A DNA stretch of 64,000 bases from Lacipirellulaceae bacterium (GTDB lineage Bacteria > Planctomycetota > Planctomycetia > Pirellulales > Lacipirellulaceae): the NCBI GenBank assembly GCA_040218535.1, contig JAVJRG010000007.1:1-64000 (forward strand), in the 5' to 3' direction. The stretch's first letter is position 1; each line of letters opens with the position of its first letter. A model generated the notes under the pieces. That model saw only the letters and a program-made list of their open reading frames with translations, was not told the origin of the DNA and did no database searches. Positions 27,833 through 37,585 of the stretch are shown one piece after another. Made by a program: the position numbers and the translations under genes.

Positions 27833-29332
27833 TTATGCACGTCGACGTAGTACAGAAAGCATCGCAGAGAGACTCCCAAGCAGCAGGAGTGCTGTTGAGG
27901 GCTCTGGAACTGCCCCCGCGGATGCGACTGATGGGTTGGCATTATTACCATAGTTATCCAGAAAGTCAGTCAAGCCCTCCGGGGTTCCGTTAGTACGCTG
28001 CCACTCCAGGAAATCTCCGCCATCGACATCTCCGTCGCCATCAAAGTCGCCAGCCGTAGCATTAACCGGTGCGATTCGCCATTCCTGAATTTCCAATTGA
28101 TGGACGCCAGCATTGAATGTTGTGAGACCAAATTGCTGAGCCTTGATGGGGTCCATGCCGCCAAATGCGTCGATAACCGACTGATCGCCTGCGTTTCCGA
28201 AATCGCCGAATGAGTAATTCTCAGGGGAAAACGGCACGCTGATCGTAACAAACTCAGTCGCTCCCTCTTCAAGTCCGCTAATATCGGCACGGAACTGCGC
28301 GAAATCGAAGTCGCCATCGTCATCAGGGTCTACATTGATGCGGAAATCAATTTCGGTCGCTCGTGTCTGATTAACGGGGTCATCCAGCGGCAGTAAGCGT
28401 ACGTCCATCTCGAACTGAGCTTGGCCTCCTCCTGGGATCTCGAAGACTTCACCGCCTCCAAATTGCTTAACCCAGACGCCACCCTCGGTTTGATTCGAGT
28501 CTTCACTTACAGGCAGGGGGTCGCGTAAGAGGATGACGTTGTTGACCGTATCAGCTATGATCCTAGGCCCCGTGGCAGGACTGATCATCTCTGCCAAACT
28601 GCTGAAGTTACCACCCTGAGCAAAGGCTGCAGCATCGATCCGTACCAGCGGTGCTGTAGGGTCGGCTTCTGCCGTCAGCAAGATGTTGTCGAGCGAGAAG
28701 CCGTGACCTGAGACAAAGGTTTCATTAGGGTCAACACCAGCCTTATTGATGTTCGCTTGAAAGGTGAATCCGGTTGTGCCTAGTGAATTGAGGCCCGTAA
28801 TAAAATCCGACGCGTCGAGAGTAGAAAGTGGAATGTTGAAGGACTGAAAAGCCCCCGCGGTATCAAGTGCTCCCAGCCCTAAGTCAAGCGGGAAGGCGCC
28901 ACTACCCATACCATTGGGCTGCAAACGTACACCGTTGAGTGTCGCACCACCTAACGTAGCGATGTCGAAGCTAAGGTTCACTCGGTCAATGTTTTCTTGA
29001 GCAATTGAACCACTTACGAATTGCCCATCGAGGGCAAAATCAAATCCCGTCAATCCACCACCAGCGAAAGCAGCATCGGCAAGAAGAGTCGCATTGGTTT
29101 CGTTGATGCGAACGCGTCCAACAAATCCACCGTTACCGAACGCGTTATTATCGTAGCTAACGTTTAGTGGGTTCCCCCCTGGGTTGTCGGGTCCTGAAAA
29201 CCCAAAGCCACCTGTTGGAGTGTTGTCAAAATCGAAATCCGCAATCGTATTGATTTGGCCGTATGATCCAGAGGTAGTAAGCAAGCACAACGCAACCGCA
29301 GTGAATGCATGAAACGACGCTCGAAAAGTCAT
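27833..29332 (-). CDS. Secreted PEP-CTERM protein with dockerin-like motif
   Basis: This 499-residue protein has a signal peptide ending near TTSGSYGQ. The body is Asp/Gly/Asn-rich and beta-strand-like, with FDFDNTPTGGFGFSGPDNPG and LNSLGTTGFTFQANI, compatible with a carbohydrate-binding or jelly-roll fold, though none is named with confidence. AGDFDGDGDVDGGDFLEWQR is a calcium-binding dockerin-like element. VPEPSTALLLLG then RRRA is a PEP-CTERM sorting tail. It is probably surface-located. Confidence 0.85.
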   Translation of the reverse strand: MTFRASFHAFTAVALCLLTTSGSYGQINTIADFDFDNTPTGGFGFSGPDNPGGNPLNVSYDNNAFGNGGFVGRVRINETNATLLADAAFAGGGLTGFDFALDGQFVSGSIAQENIDRVNLSFDIATLGGATLNGVRLQPNGMGSGAFPLDLGLGALDTAGAFQSFNIPLSTLDASDFITGLNSLGTTGFTFQANINKAGVDPNETFVSGHGFSLDNILLTAEADPTAPLVRIDAAAFAQGGNFSSLAEMISPATGPRIIADTVNNVILLRDPLPVSEDSNQTEGGVWVKQFGGGEVFEIPGGGQAQFEMDVRLLPLDDPVNQTRATEIDFRINVDPDDDGDFDFAQFRADISGLEEGATEFVTISVPFSPENYSFGDFGNAGDQSVIDAFGGMDPIKAQQFGLTTFNAGVHQLEIQEWRIAPVNATAGDFDGDGDVDGGDFLEWQRTNGTPEGLTDFLDNYGNNANPSVASAGAVPEPSTALLLLGSLSAMLSVLRRRA

Positions 29333-29436
29333 CAGAAGCCTCTAACTGAGTTTTAATGGAGAATAACTGCCAGTAGTTGGCAATCCGACTGCCTATCACC
29401 AGCGAACTTTTGCCGTATATATCCTTCTCCCTGCAC

Positions 29437-29476
29437 CTGTCGGCGGGCCAACTGAGGGAGCTTGACCCACCGACAG
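29437..29476 (-). terminator. Hairpin downstream of a PEP-CTERM gene
   Basis: Arms CTGTCGGCGGG (29437-29447) and CCCACCGACAG (29466-29476) pair with one mismatch around an 18-nt loop, with weaker pairing outside. It follows the stop at 29498 on the minus strand. No T run follows, so it may stabilise the 3' end and not terminate by itself. Confidence 0.45.
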
Positions 29477-29497
29477 TGTGAGGGAAGTCTCTACAGA

Positions 29498-30199
29498 CTA
29501 CTTACGGCGTTGACACACGCCCAAAGCAAGCGTGCCGAGGCCGAATAAAGCTAGGCTTGAGGGTTCGGGGATGGTTACGCCGGTGACACTGACGTCTTTG
29601 ACGAAAACATTCGCTGCGGCAACGACTGAGTTATTACCCTGATCGCCGTCTTCACCCGCTTGGGGAAGCTGAAAAGCAAATTCAAAGTGAGTAATCGGCG
29701 CGCCAGTCATATCAACCGCAGGAATCACAACGCTAAAATCCAAATCCTGAAAGCTCGTTGCGTTATTCATGTCAGCAAAAGGTCCGAAGGCTTCGACCCG
29801 ATTGGCAAACTCACTGCCACCGCCGAATTGCAAGTTGCCATCGTTGTTTGCGTCGTTATAAAAGCGAAATTGCAAGCGAGCTGCAGTTACCCCAGGGTTG
29901 GCCGTTGAAAGGAACTTGCCGACGGCGTTGAGTGTATCGCCCGGTGCTAGACCAAAGCTCGATAAGTCGATAAAGTTCGGACCATAGAGATCAGAGAATG
30001 AGGCGAGTGGGTCGCCCGTAATATTGGTGCTAGTACCACCCGTGGGGTCCGTGACACCTACCATGGAATCATCGAGCCCAAAACGGGCGTTAAGCTCATC
30101 GCCGTTTGGAGCATCAATCACCACAACAGTTGCGGCTGATGCGCCAGAGACACTAATCAGCGCTGCAACACATGTGGCAGCAAAAAACTTCTGAATCAT
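29498..30199 (-). CDS. Secreted PEP-CTERM protein
   Basis: This is 233 residues from the ATG at 30199, which has AGGAG at 7 nt; the frame extends to 30259 but only this start gives a clean signal peptide (FFAATCVAALISVSGASAA). The body (LSSFGLAPGDTLNAVGKFL, LQFRFYNDANNDGNLQFG) is beta-rich, and IPEPSSLALFGLGTLALGV then CQRRK is the PEP-CTERM sorting signal. No catalytic motif is seen. Its function is unknown. Confidence 0.87.
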   Translation of the reverse strand: MIQKFFAATCVAALISVSGASAATVVVIDAPNGDELNARFGLDDSMVGVTDPTGGTSTNITGDPLASFSDLYGPNFIDLSSFGLAPGDTLNAVGKFLSTANPGVTAARLQFRFYNDANNDGNLQFGGGSEFANRVEAFGPFADMNNATSFQDLDFSVVIPAVDMTGAPITHFEFAFQLPQAGEDGDQGNNSVVAAANVFVKDVSVTGVTIPEPSSLALFGLGTLALGVCQRRK

Positions 30200-30767
30200 T
30201 AGAAACTCCTCCCAAAAAGAAAAAACAAAAGAATCTCGGCTAATCTGCTCAACTCGCAAGCTGAACGTCTGCCCCGACTAGCTGGACATCACCTGACGCA
30301 TAGCAACAAGATCATCTCGATTCGTTTAACTCCGAATCCCAAATAATCGCCCGAGTCAATGCGTTTGCACGCAAACTCCCATCGAGTCGAACGAGCTATA
30401 GCCTCTCTAGTAGGAAAACAGCGCGAGAGGCCGGATCGTCAACAATTTAATCGTATCGATTGGAGAAAAATTATTGCAAGCTATTGCTGAAACCGTCTCC
30501 CGCGCGCAAGTCACTTAGGTAAAACCATTTACGTCAAAATATGGGCGTTAGAATGCGGGAGGCAACCTATGTACTCCCTTGCTGTTGGGGGCTGAGCGGG
30601 CTTGAAGCTGGTGATCGTACAAACCCGAAAGATTATCGTTGACAAACACACCGATTGGTTCGTTTGTTAGTTAGCGGAGTTCAACTAGAAGCTCTAAATT
30701 TCTCGGTAGACTGTTGTCGGCTCCAATGGGTAGTTGCTGAGGACTCAGATTATTCCCGGTAGTTATT
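30200..30767. promoter_or_regulatory. Divergent intergenic region with a GTTTGC/GCAAAC palindrome
   Basis: This gene-free interval of 568 nt lies between a minus-strand PEP-CTERM gene and the plus-strand sigma factor gene. At 30363-30376, GTTTGC and GCAAAC flank AC, a possible operator. A, T-rich stretches near 30440-30540 may hold promoters, but none could be assigned firmly. Confidence 0.4.
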
Positions 30768-31397
30768 ATGCGACCCACCAGCGATTCCAACTTCGAGAGG
30801 TCTCAAACAACATCGTCTGCATCGAGCCAGCCAGGATCGAGTCAGCCAGCGTCAGGTGGCGAAGTCACTGATCGCGGAGTCACTGAGGAGTTCTATCAGC
30901 TTCTTACCCAACATCAATCACGTCTTCGTGGCTTTGTTAGGTGTTTGCTATTTAACGCTGCCGAAGTCGATGATGTGTTGCAAGAGACGAATGTGATTCT
31001 CCTACGCAAAGCGAGAGGCTTTCAGCCGGGGACGAACTTTTGGGCATGGGCGAGCACAGTTGCCCGTTACGAGGTGTTGTCACACTTCAAACGGTTGGGG
31101 CGAAACAAGCATGTTCTCAATAGCGAACTGATGCAAGAACTAGTGGTTGTCGTCGAAGAAAGGCTTGAGAATCTCGAAGAGCGCCGCAGCGCACTCTCTG
31201 AATGCTTTGAAAAACTGACACCCGCCCGCCGGCAATTATTAGAGATGCGATACAGTCTAGGACACTCAATTGCGGCGATTGCGGAAACAACGCAGCGTCC
31301 TGCCGGCTCGATTCGACAAACGCTGTATCGGATTCGTCAAACTTTAATGGCTTGCATTTCCGCACGCCTCAAGGCGGGACAGACCCCAGGCATTTAA
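30768..31397 (+). CDS. ECF-type RNA polymerase sigma factor
   Basis: This is a 209-residue protein with a polar N-terminal stretch. Sigma region 2 has VRCLLFNAAEVDDVLQETNV then LRKARGFQPGTNFWAWASTVARYEVLSHFK. Region 4 has LTPARRQLLEMRYSLGHSI and AETTQRPAGSIRQTLYRIRQTL. The NFWAWASTVARYEVL pattern fits the planctomycete/verrucomicrobial ECF subgroup. It lies 87 nt ahead of a FecR/LamG gene, a pairing typical of this subgroup. It probably controls the genes downstream, but the targets are inferred. Confidence 0.94.
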   Translation: MRPTSDSNFERSQTTSSASSQPGSSQPASGGEVTDRGVTEEFYQLLTQHQSRLRGFVRCLLFNAAEVDDVLQETNVILLRKARGFQPGTNFWAWASTVARYEVLSHFKRLGRNKHVLNSELMQELVVVVEERLENLEERRSALSECFEKLTPARRQLLEMRYSLGHSIAAIAETTQRPAGSIRQTLYRIRQTLMACISARLKAGQTPGI

Positions 31398-31484
31398 GTC
31401 CGTTTCAATGAACTAGAGATATTAGATACTTAAACACTTACGGACAGCACCAATTATTATCTTATTATCTTTTAGCGAAGAGCA

Positions 31485-33125
31485 ATGAAACACCCCTACT
31501 CCGAAGACGATTGGGCAGATCTGCTTCAGAGAATCGTTGACGATGAAGTTTCAAGTGTTGACTTAAAGCGTCTAGAAGCGATTCTGTTGGACGATGGTGC
31601 GAAACAAGGAGAGTTTGTCGATTATCTTTTGATGCATGATCTGCTTGACGAATGGCTTGGTCCAGAGGGGCTGATCGGTGCCGTTGACATGCTCTCCAGT
31701 GATGAGACGCTGCCCCACTCGCCTAGCGTAGTGTCAGCAGGAGCCTTGGCGTTAGAGACGAAAGCGGAGCGAAGATTCTCAGCGAACTTAGTTTGGGGCC
31801 TCGCGATTGCTCTCTTAGTCGCGATGGGTACTTGGGCCTACTGGCCCATACGGCATCAACCGAATCGCTTCGCAAAAGCAAGTTCCGATGAGAAACACAC
31901 TCAAAACGAAGCTATCGCAGTTGCCCGGCTTGCGAGCGGCTATCAGGTGCAGTTTAGCCAAGACAAGCAGCCAGAAGGCGACTCCTTTCGAGCCGGAGAA
32001 TATCGCTTGGAGCGTGGGGCCGCAGGAGTCATCTTTGATAATGGTACGAAACTGGTCGTTGAATCTCCAGCAGAATTTACGATCGTGAATAGCATGTCGG
32101 TCGTGCTACACCAAGGAAAGGTTCGAGCTCACGTCCCCGATGCGGCTAAAGGATTTACGATCTCCACACCCGACTTCGAAGTTGAAGATCTCGGCACGGA
32201 GTTTGGCGTTTCGGTGCTCGATGATAAAACAGCCGATGTTCGCGTGTTTTCAGGCAAGGTGCGTTTGCTGCAAGAAGGAGAACTCCTCAAAGAGTTGGCT
32301 GTCGGCAGCGGAGATTCTTGGTTGCAAAGAAATGGTCCCGAAATAGCAAACATCCGCGGGACTAGCTACCTCACTTCGGCTGATCTGGGACGTCGGCGAT
32401 GGAACGAATTCAAAGCTGAACTCTTGACTGATCCCACGCTCGTTTTCTATCTCGACTTCGAGCGAATTAGTCGAGAACCCAGCCGTGTCGCCAACGTTGT
32501 ACGCAATGATGAGATGTCTGACGGTGTCCGACGCGGTAGTGCGATTGTTCAAGGTCGCTGGCCAGGTACGAAAGCCATGCTGTTTGAAAGTTTCGATGAT
32601 TCGCTGGATGTTGACATTCCTGGAGAATACGAGGCATTTACAATTACAGCTTGGCTACAACTTCATTCGTTTAGTTGGCCCTATCAAACGATCCTCAATT
32701 CAAATGACTGGAGGCAAGCGACCCACCATTTCAACATCATGCGAAATGGCTCGCTCGATGGCGGTATTCGTCGTGACGAGAATAAAGACTTCGAGAATTT
32801 CAGGATTCACTCAAGCGAAGGAGAAATACAAGTCGGCGATTGGAAGCTTGTTTCGTGCGTCGTGAATGCACGGCTTGGTCAGGTCAGCTACTATGTTGAT
32901 CGAGAACTGGTCTCGGGTAGTAAAGTTGAGCTTCCGCAGTCCTTTTTGACTTTTGGCCCGAGTACCATTGGCAACTGGGGGCACACGCCAGATTTCGCGC
33001 CAGGAGGCCCCCTATTCTACGATCGCCCGCTCTGCGGTCGCATCGACGATATCGCACTTTACAGTCGGCCATTGACGGCAAAAGAAATCAGTGAACTTTA
33101 CAGGGCCGGAAATGGTTTCAAGTAA
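31485..33125 (+). CDS. FecR/LamG-domain membrane protein paired with the sigma factor
   Basis: This is a 546-residue protein. Residues 1-60 form an anti-sigma-like N-terminal region (LLQRIVDDEVSSVDLKRLEAI). A membrane helix lies at about 102-120 (LVWGLAIALLVAMGTWAYW). The FecR domain follows at about 150-265 (VVESPAEFTIVNSMSVVLHQ; FEVEDLGTEFGVSV; VRVFSGKVRLL). The C-terminal 200 residues form a LamG/concanavalin-like module (FDDSLDVDIPGEYEAFTITA; GRIDDIALYSRPLTAKEI). It probably senses a carbohydrate outside and controls the sigma factor. Its 3' end overlaps the start of the GH5-like gene. Confidence 0.9.
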   Translation: MKHPYSEDDWADLLQRIVDDEVSSVDLKRLEAILLDDGAKQGEFVDYLLMHDLLDEWLGPEGLIGAVDMLSSDETLPHSPSVVSAGALALETKAERRFSANLVWGLAIALLVAMGTWAYWPIRHQPNRFAKASSDEKHTQNEAIAVARLASGYQVQFSQDKQPEGDSFRAGEYRLERGAAGVIFDNGTKLVVESPAEFTIVNSMSVVLHQGKVRAHVPDAAKGFTISTPDFEVEDLGTEFGVSVLDDKTADVRVFSGKVRLLQEGELLKELAVGSGDSWLQRNGPEIANIRGTSYLTSADLGRRRWNEFKAELLTDPTLVFYLDFERISREPSRVANVVRNDEMSDGVRRGSAIVQGRWPGTKAMLFESFDDSLDVDIPGEYEAFTITAWLQLHSFSWPYQTILNSNDWRQATHHFNIMRNGSLDGGIRRDENKDFENFRIHSSEGEIQVGDWKLVSCVVNARLGQVSYYVDRELVSGSKVELPQSFLTFGPSTIGNWGHTPDFAPGGPLFYDRPLCGRIDDIALYSRPLTAKEISELYRAGNGFK

Positions 33126-34263
33126 TCGACTTCTAAGCTGCTTCCTTGGATTTTGCTACGCTTATGCCTTCGGGTGGTCAGCATTCGCTGCCGAAAGTGA
33201 AGTCCTAGGGCGTGTTCATATTGAGGAGAATCATTTCGGCAAAGTAGTTGTCGCCGCCGACGACCAACCCATGCGCGGAACGTCAGTGATGATGAATAAG
33301 TATCAGCGGCACAACGGGGAGACACGCTACTTCTACGATCCAGAATACTGGCAGATGTTGAGGGCTAATGGCATCACAGCACTTCGCATAGCGGTGTTTG
33401 ATCCTTGGCAACGGGCCCACGGTGATCCGGGGGACACCACGCCCTATCCGCATGGCGACTTTAGTGATCTCTACGATCAGGCGGAGATGTTCTATGAACT
33501 GGACTATCTCATTGAGACGGCTGGCAAGCATGGCATGTCGGTTCTCGTCAACTACCACAACACCGGTGGCTATCGCGATCCCGACCATTCTCAGCCGACG
33601 AACGAGAAGGGGGAGTTCCCCTACTTGGAATCAATGGATGAAGTAGTCAACTTTTGGGAGCTCGTGGCCCCTCGTTACGCAAACCGCACGCACGTCTTTT
33701 ACGAGCCACTGAACGAATACGCAAAATGGCGGCCCGACAACTACACAGATGAAGTACTCGGAGATACGTATCGCATCTACGAAGTGATTCGCCAGCGAGC
33801 CCCTCAAACTCATATCGTTTTGCTATCTTTCGCAAACCACATCCCACAAGACCCAGTAAAGCATTCGATGCTCAAAACCGCGCGAAAGTTGGCTGCGTTG
33901 GGAGTCGATTTTTCCAACGCATCGGTCGCGTTTCATCCCTACAACCCGAAGCCTGAGCATGTGAATCCCGAAAAGTATATTCTGGAACTGATGGCCGAGT
34001 ATCCCGTCATTAACACGGAGCAAAACTTTCCAGTGAAGTCGATAGAAGAACTCGACTGGCTCGACGCCAGCGGTTTAGAAGGTGACAAGCTTGGGGTGCA
34101 ATCAATGGAGCGGCTGGGTATCAGTTGGTTCCATTGGAACATCGATACGCCGAAGAGATTTCGTGACTACTACATCGGCAAACTGCTACCGGATGCCAAG
34201 GAGAAAGGATATCTTTGGCAAGCGGCAAGTCAGGAGCACGAAGCTGATCCTGTCCCAGAATGA
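33112..34263 (+). CDS. Secreted GH5-type glycoside hydrolase (cellulase-like)
   Basis: This is 383 residues from the ATG at 33112, giving signal peptide MVSSNRLLSCFLGFC through AFAA; a GTG at 33091 is less suitable. The (beta/alpha)8 GH5 pattern is clear: LRANGITALRIAVFDPW, GMSVLVNYHNTGGY, FYEPLNEYAKW with Glu202 as acid/base, and VINTEQNF with Glu303 as nucleophile. It likely hydrolyses a beta-linked glucan or mannan; the substrate is not predictable. The start lies within the FecR/LamG gene end (14-nt overlap), so it belongs to the sigma-factor operon. Confidence 0.85.
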   Translation: MVSSNRLLSCFLGFCYAYAFGWSAFAAESEVLGRVHIEENHFGKVVVAADDQPMRGTSVMMNKYQRHNGETRYFYDPEYWQMLRANGITALRIAVFDPWQRAHGDPGDTTPYPHGDFSDLYDQAEMFYELDYLIETAGKHGMSVLVNYHNTGGYRDPDHSQPTNEKGEFPYLESMDEVVNFWELVAPRYANRTHVFYEPLNEYAKWRPDNYTDEVLGDTYRIYEVIRQRAPQTHIVLLSFANHIPQDPVKHSMLKTARKLAALGVDFSNASVAFHPYNPKPEHVNPEKYILELMAEYPVINTEQNFPVKSIEELDWLDASGLEGDKLGVQSMERLGISWFHWNIDTPKRFRDYYIGKLLPDAKEKGYLWQAASQEHEADPVPE

Positions 34264-34589
34264 CACGGCTGACTGCTTGCTCTAAAACATCTTACCGGCG
34301 AAAATACCTGCACCTTCGATGCTGATCGAGTGAGATCGAAACGGCGCACCTATGAACTTCCGCAATAGCAACGACTTCGCTTCAGAACGGCACCAATTTT
34401 TTGGGTACCCCAGAATATATTCACTGACCAGTACAAGCAAGTTTGTGTGCAGCGTCCGAAACGGATTCGAACGTACTAGAGCTCCTAATAAGTGATGATT
34501 TCATAATTGCTATGCCGCTAACTCAGCGTGCGAGTCTCGTCGGCAAGCAATTCTACTTCCCAACACGTTTTTCTAAGCTGCTTTAGTTT
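34264..34589. other. Gene-free interval
   Basis: The 326 nt between the GH5-like and sulfatase genes show no ORF, RNA gene or repeat that I can support. A promoter for the sulfatase gene is likely somewhere here. Confidence 0.4.
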
Positions 34590-36068
34590 ATGCCATCTAC
34601 GCTAGCACCTGACCTGTTGAGTTCAGTAGCGGTCGCCATAATCCTGGTCACGAGCATCTCTACAAGAGCAGAAGAGTTAGCTCGGCCCAACGTTGTACTC
34701 ATTCTTGCAGATGACCTAGGGAATCACGATCTAGGTTGTATGGGTAGCGACCTCCACCAAACGCCCAACATCGACGCGTTTGCCGAACGAAGCGTTTTGT
34801 TCACGAATGCCTACGCTCAACCCACTTGTTCGCCGAGCCGCGCTGCCATCCTCAGCGGTAAGAATCCAGCCCGCCTAGGGATCGTTGGTCATGGTGGAAT
34901 TCGTTCGATGTCAGGCGGAGGCGAATTCTTAATCGCGGAAGAATACACTCTCGCCGAGGCGCTGCGTGATGGAGGCTATTCGACATGCCATATCGGCAAG
35001 TGGCATGTCGGCGTCAACGAAGATACCGTGCCTGAAGCTCAGGGCTTCGAAAAAGTAATCGCCTCGAACGATTTCTGTTGTCCTGGGAGTTTTCATTATC
35101 CCTATCGAAACAAGAGTAAGTCCGGGAAGGCCCTCGAACGCAGCGCCGTACCGGACTTGGAAGGCTACCAATCGGGCGATCATCTTACTTATTGTTTGGG
35201 CGAAGAGGCGGCCAAGTACCTGGAAAGCCGCCGCGGCAACGATCAACCCTTCTTACTTAACCTTTGGTACTACGCGGTTCACACACCCATCGAGGCAAAC
35301 AAAGAAAAGGTAGATCACTTCAAGGATCTCGTGACGCCACGCGCAAACCACGACAATCCCAATTATGCGGCACTCGTTTCGCATCTCGACGACAGCGTAG
35401 GTCGAGTCCTTTGTGCCCTGGAGGATAATGGCTTGGCCGAGAATACCATTGTGATCTTTTTTAGTGACAACGGTGGCGAGGTTCGCAAGGGCATTACCTC
35501 GAACGCTCCACTCCGGTCAGGAAAAACAACCGTCTACGATGGTGGCACACGTGTACCACTCATCGTCCATTGGCCGGGCGTTACGAAACCAGGAGCCCAA
35601 TGCGACGAAAGCGTTGTCGGGCACGATCTCTACCCGACGCTCCTTGCGGCCACCGGTGTTTCAGGGCGTTCCGATCAGAATAAAGCGATGGACGGCGTAG
35701 ACCTGACGCCGCTGTTGCGTGACTCCAGCGGTCGACTCAAACCTCGCTCACTGAAATGGCTGCGTTACGGTGAAGCCGTGCATTATCCGACCTACGGCGA
35801 CGATCCGGTGTTCGGCCCTAGTGCAGCGATTCGTGAAGGGGATTGGAAGATGGTTCGGCGTTATCCTACGCCACATGGTTTGGAAGAGCGATTCGAGTTA
35901 TTCAACCTGATAGACGACCCCGGCGAAACAAACAATCTCGCCGCGTCTCGTCCTGAGATACTCGATCAACTGAAGGGAGAGCTTACCGACTGGCAAAGCG
36001 AAATCAAGATCCCAAGTTATCGGGCATTAGCCTACCCTGCTTTTGAAAAGCTGGAGCTGCGGGAATAG
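34590..36068 (+). CDS. Secreted arylsulfatase
   Basis: This 492-residue protein has a signal peptide (about 8-27). Metal-binding Asp41-Asp42 lie in NVVLILADDLGNHDLGCMG. The sulfatase signature is CSPSR (Cys80, the formylglycine site) followed by AAILSGKNPARLGI. GGYSTCHIGKWHVG, IFFSDNGGE and LKSGKTTVYDGGTRVPLIV (here APLRSGKTTVYDGGTRVPL) complete the arylsulfatase A pattern. It is probably exported and acts on sulfated polysaccharides. It is convergent with the DUF1501 gene, with only 34 nt between. Confidence 0.95.
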   Translation: MPSTLAPDLLSSVAVAIILVTSISTRAEELARPNVVLILADDLGNHDLGCMGSDLHQTPNIDAFAERSVLFTNAYAQPTCSPSRAAILSGKNPARLGIVGHGGIRSMSGGGEFLIAEEYTLAEALRDGGYSTCHIGKWHVGVNEDTVPEAQGFEKVIASNDFCCPGSFHYPYRNKSKSGKALERSAVPDLEGYQSGDHLTYCLGEEAAKYLESRRGNDQPFLLNLWYYAVHTPIEANKEKVDHFKDLVTPRANHDNPNYAALVSHLDDSVGRVLCALEDNGLAENTIVIFFSDNGGEVRKGITSNAPLRSGKTTVYDGGTRVPLIVHWPGVTKPGAQCDESVVGHDLYPTLLAATGVSGRSDQNKAMDGVDLTPLLRDSSGRLKPRSLKWLRYGEAVHYPTYGDDPVFGPSAAIREGDWKMVRRYPTPHGLEERFELFNLIDDPGETNNLAASRPEILDQLKGELTDWQSEIKIPSYRALAYPAFEKLELRE

Positions 36069-36102
36069 CGATACGCATCTAATCGATGGCTTGTTACGGC
36101 TG

Positions 36103-37521
36103 TTAGCTGATGATCGATTTCACAACGTGCGCAGGTTCAACCCCGCTGAGTTTGAGGTCGAGTCCCTGAAACGGATACGTGAAGCGATGATGCTCGATGC
36201 CGAACAGGTGCAGTAGCGTTGCGTGCAAGTCATGTACTGACACAACATCCTCGACTGCACGGTAACCGAGCTCATCGGTTGCCCCGTAGACGATACCGGG
36301 CTTCACTCCGGCACCGGCCATCCAGATACTGAAGCTATTGATGTGGTGATCTCGGCCAGTCCCCTGCGCCATGGGCGTGCGTCCGAATTCGCCACCCCAA
36401 ATCACCAAGGTGTCTTCGAGCAAGCCGCGACTCTTGAGTTCAGACAACAGCGCCGCGGTGGCTTGATCGGTATCTCTTGCTGATTTTTTGAAATCTCTTT
36501 CCAGGCTAGAGTGGTGGTCCCAACCACGATGGTAGAGTTGGACGATACCAACGCCCCGCTCTAGGAGTCGTCTAGCCAACAAGCAATTCGAAGCGTAAGA
36601 ACCATCACCGGGAGACTTGATATTGTAAGCCTTGATCGTGGTCGCCGACTCGTCTCGCATGTCGGTCAGTTCTGGAATGGCGGCTTGCATGCGAAACGCC
36701 ATTTCGTACTGGGCGATGCGAGTGTCGATTTCCGGATCGACTACGCGTTTCTGCATCCCCACATTCAATCGGCGGATCTCATCGATCAACTCACGCTGCG
36801 TGGCGCGATCGATACCGCGAGGGTTATCGATGTAGTGGACTGGTGCCCCCGACGCTTGGAACTGGACGCCTTGGTACCGGCTGGGTAGAAATCCAGCGCT
36901 CCACTGTCGCGCAGAAATTGGCTGCGAGCCCGGTCCGGACGAGGACATCACGACGTAGCCTGGCAGGTTCTCCGTTTCTGCTCCCAAGCCGTACAACAGC
37001 CACGACCCCATGCTGGGACGGCCTTTAATGATTGAGCCACTATTCAAGAAGGCGTGTGCCGTATCGTGATTGATTTGCTCGGTGGTCATGCTGCGAATAA
37101 TGCACAGATCGTCAACATGTTTGCCTGTGCGAGGAAACAGGTTCGACCACTCGATGCCGGACTGCCCAATTTTCTTGAATTCAGCGATCGATTTGCGGGC
37201 GATCAACGGCTTGTTTTGCAGTTGAGCAAGTTGCTCCCCTTTCGTGAACGATTCAGGAAAGGGCTGTCCGTCTAGCCGGTCCAACTCTGGTTTGGGGTCC
37301 AACGACTCAAACTGACTGGGCCCGCCTGCCATGCACAGGTGCAGGAGGCGTTTGGCACGCGGCGCAAAGTGGGGCAGGCCTTTTTGACTCGGCCACGGAT
37401 GTGCAGCATTCGTGGCGCCGCTTGCTTGCCCGGCCGCAAGTGAGGCTAGCGCAAGCGAACCCACTCCGGCAAACGATTGGGACAAGAAGGTACGTCGTGC
37501 GATTTCAAATTCGGCATTCAT
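36103..37521 (-). CDS. DUF1501 protein with Tat signal
   Basis: This 472-residue protein has a twin-arginine signal: ARRTFLSQSFAGVGSLALAS. The DUF1501 hallmarks are LLHLCMAGGPSQFESLDPKP, RSMTTEQINHDTAHAFLNSG, LLARRLLERGVGIVQLYHRG and VIWGGEFGRTPMAQGTGRDH, an alkaline-phosphatase/sulfatase-like fold. DUF1501 genes almost always follow a Planctomycete cytochrome-c/DUF1549/DUF1553 gene, as here (64 nt after it). The pair is believed to work together in the envelope, but the reaction is unknown. Confidence 0.95.
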   Translation of the reverse strand: MNAEFEIARRTFLSQSFAGVGSLALASLAAGQASGATNAAHPWPSQKGLPHFAPRAKRLLHLCMAGGPSQFESLDPKPELDRLDGQPFPESFTKGEQLAQLQNKPLIARKSIAEFKKIGQSGIEWSNLFPRTGKHVDDLCIIRSMTTEQINHDTAHAFLNSGSIIKGRPSMGSWLLYGLGAETENLPGYVVMSSSGPGSQPISARQWSAGFLPSRYQGVQFQASGAPVHYIDNPRGIDRATQRELIDEIRRLNVGMQKRVVDPEIDTRIAQYEMAFRMQAAIPELTDMRDESATTIKAYNIKSPGDGSYASNCLLARRLLERGVGIVQLYHRGWDHHSSLERDFKKSARDTDQATAALLSELKSRGLLEDTLVIWGGEFGRTPMAQGTGRDHHINSFSIWMAGAGVKPGIVYGATDELGYRAVEDVVSVHDLHATLLHLFGIEHHRFTYPFQGLDLKLSGVEPAHVVKSIIS

Positions 37522-37585
37522 GGTTTCGCTAGATGGCTCAAGCGGGACAACACGGCGTGGTTTCAGTTCCGTAATGGTATGTTGA

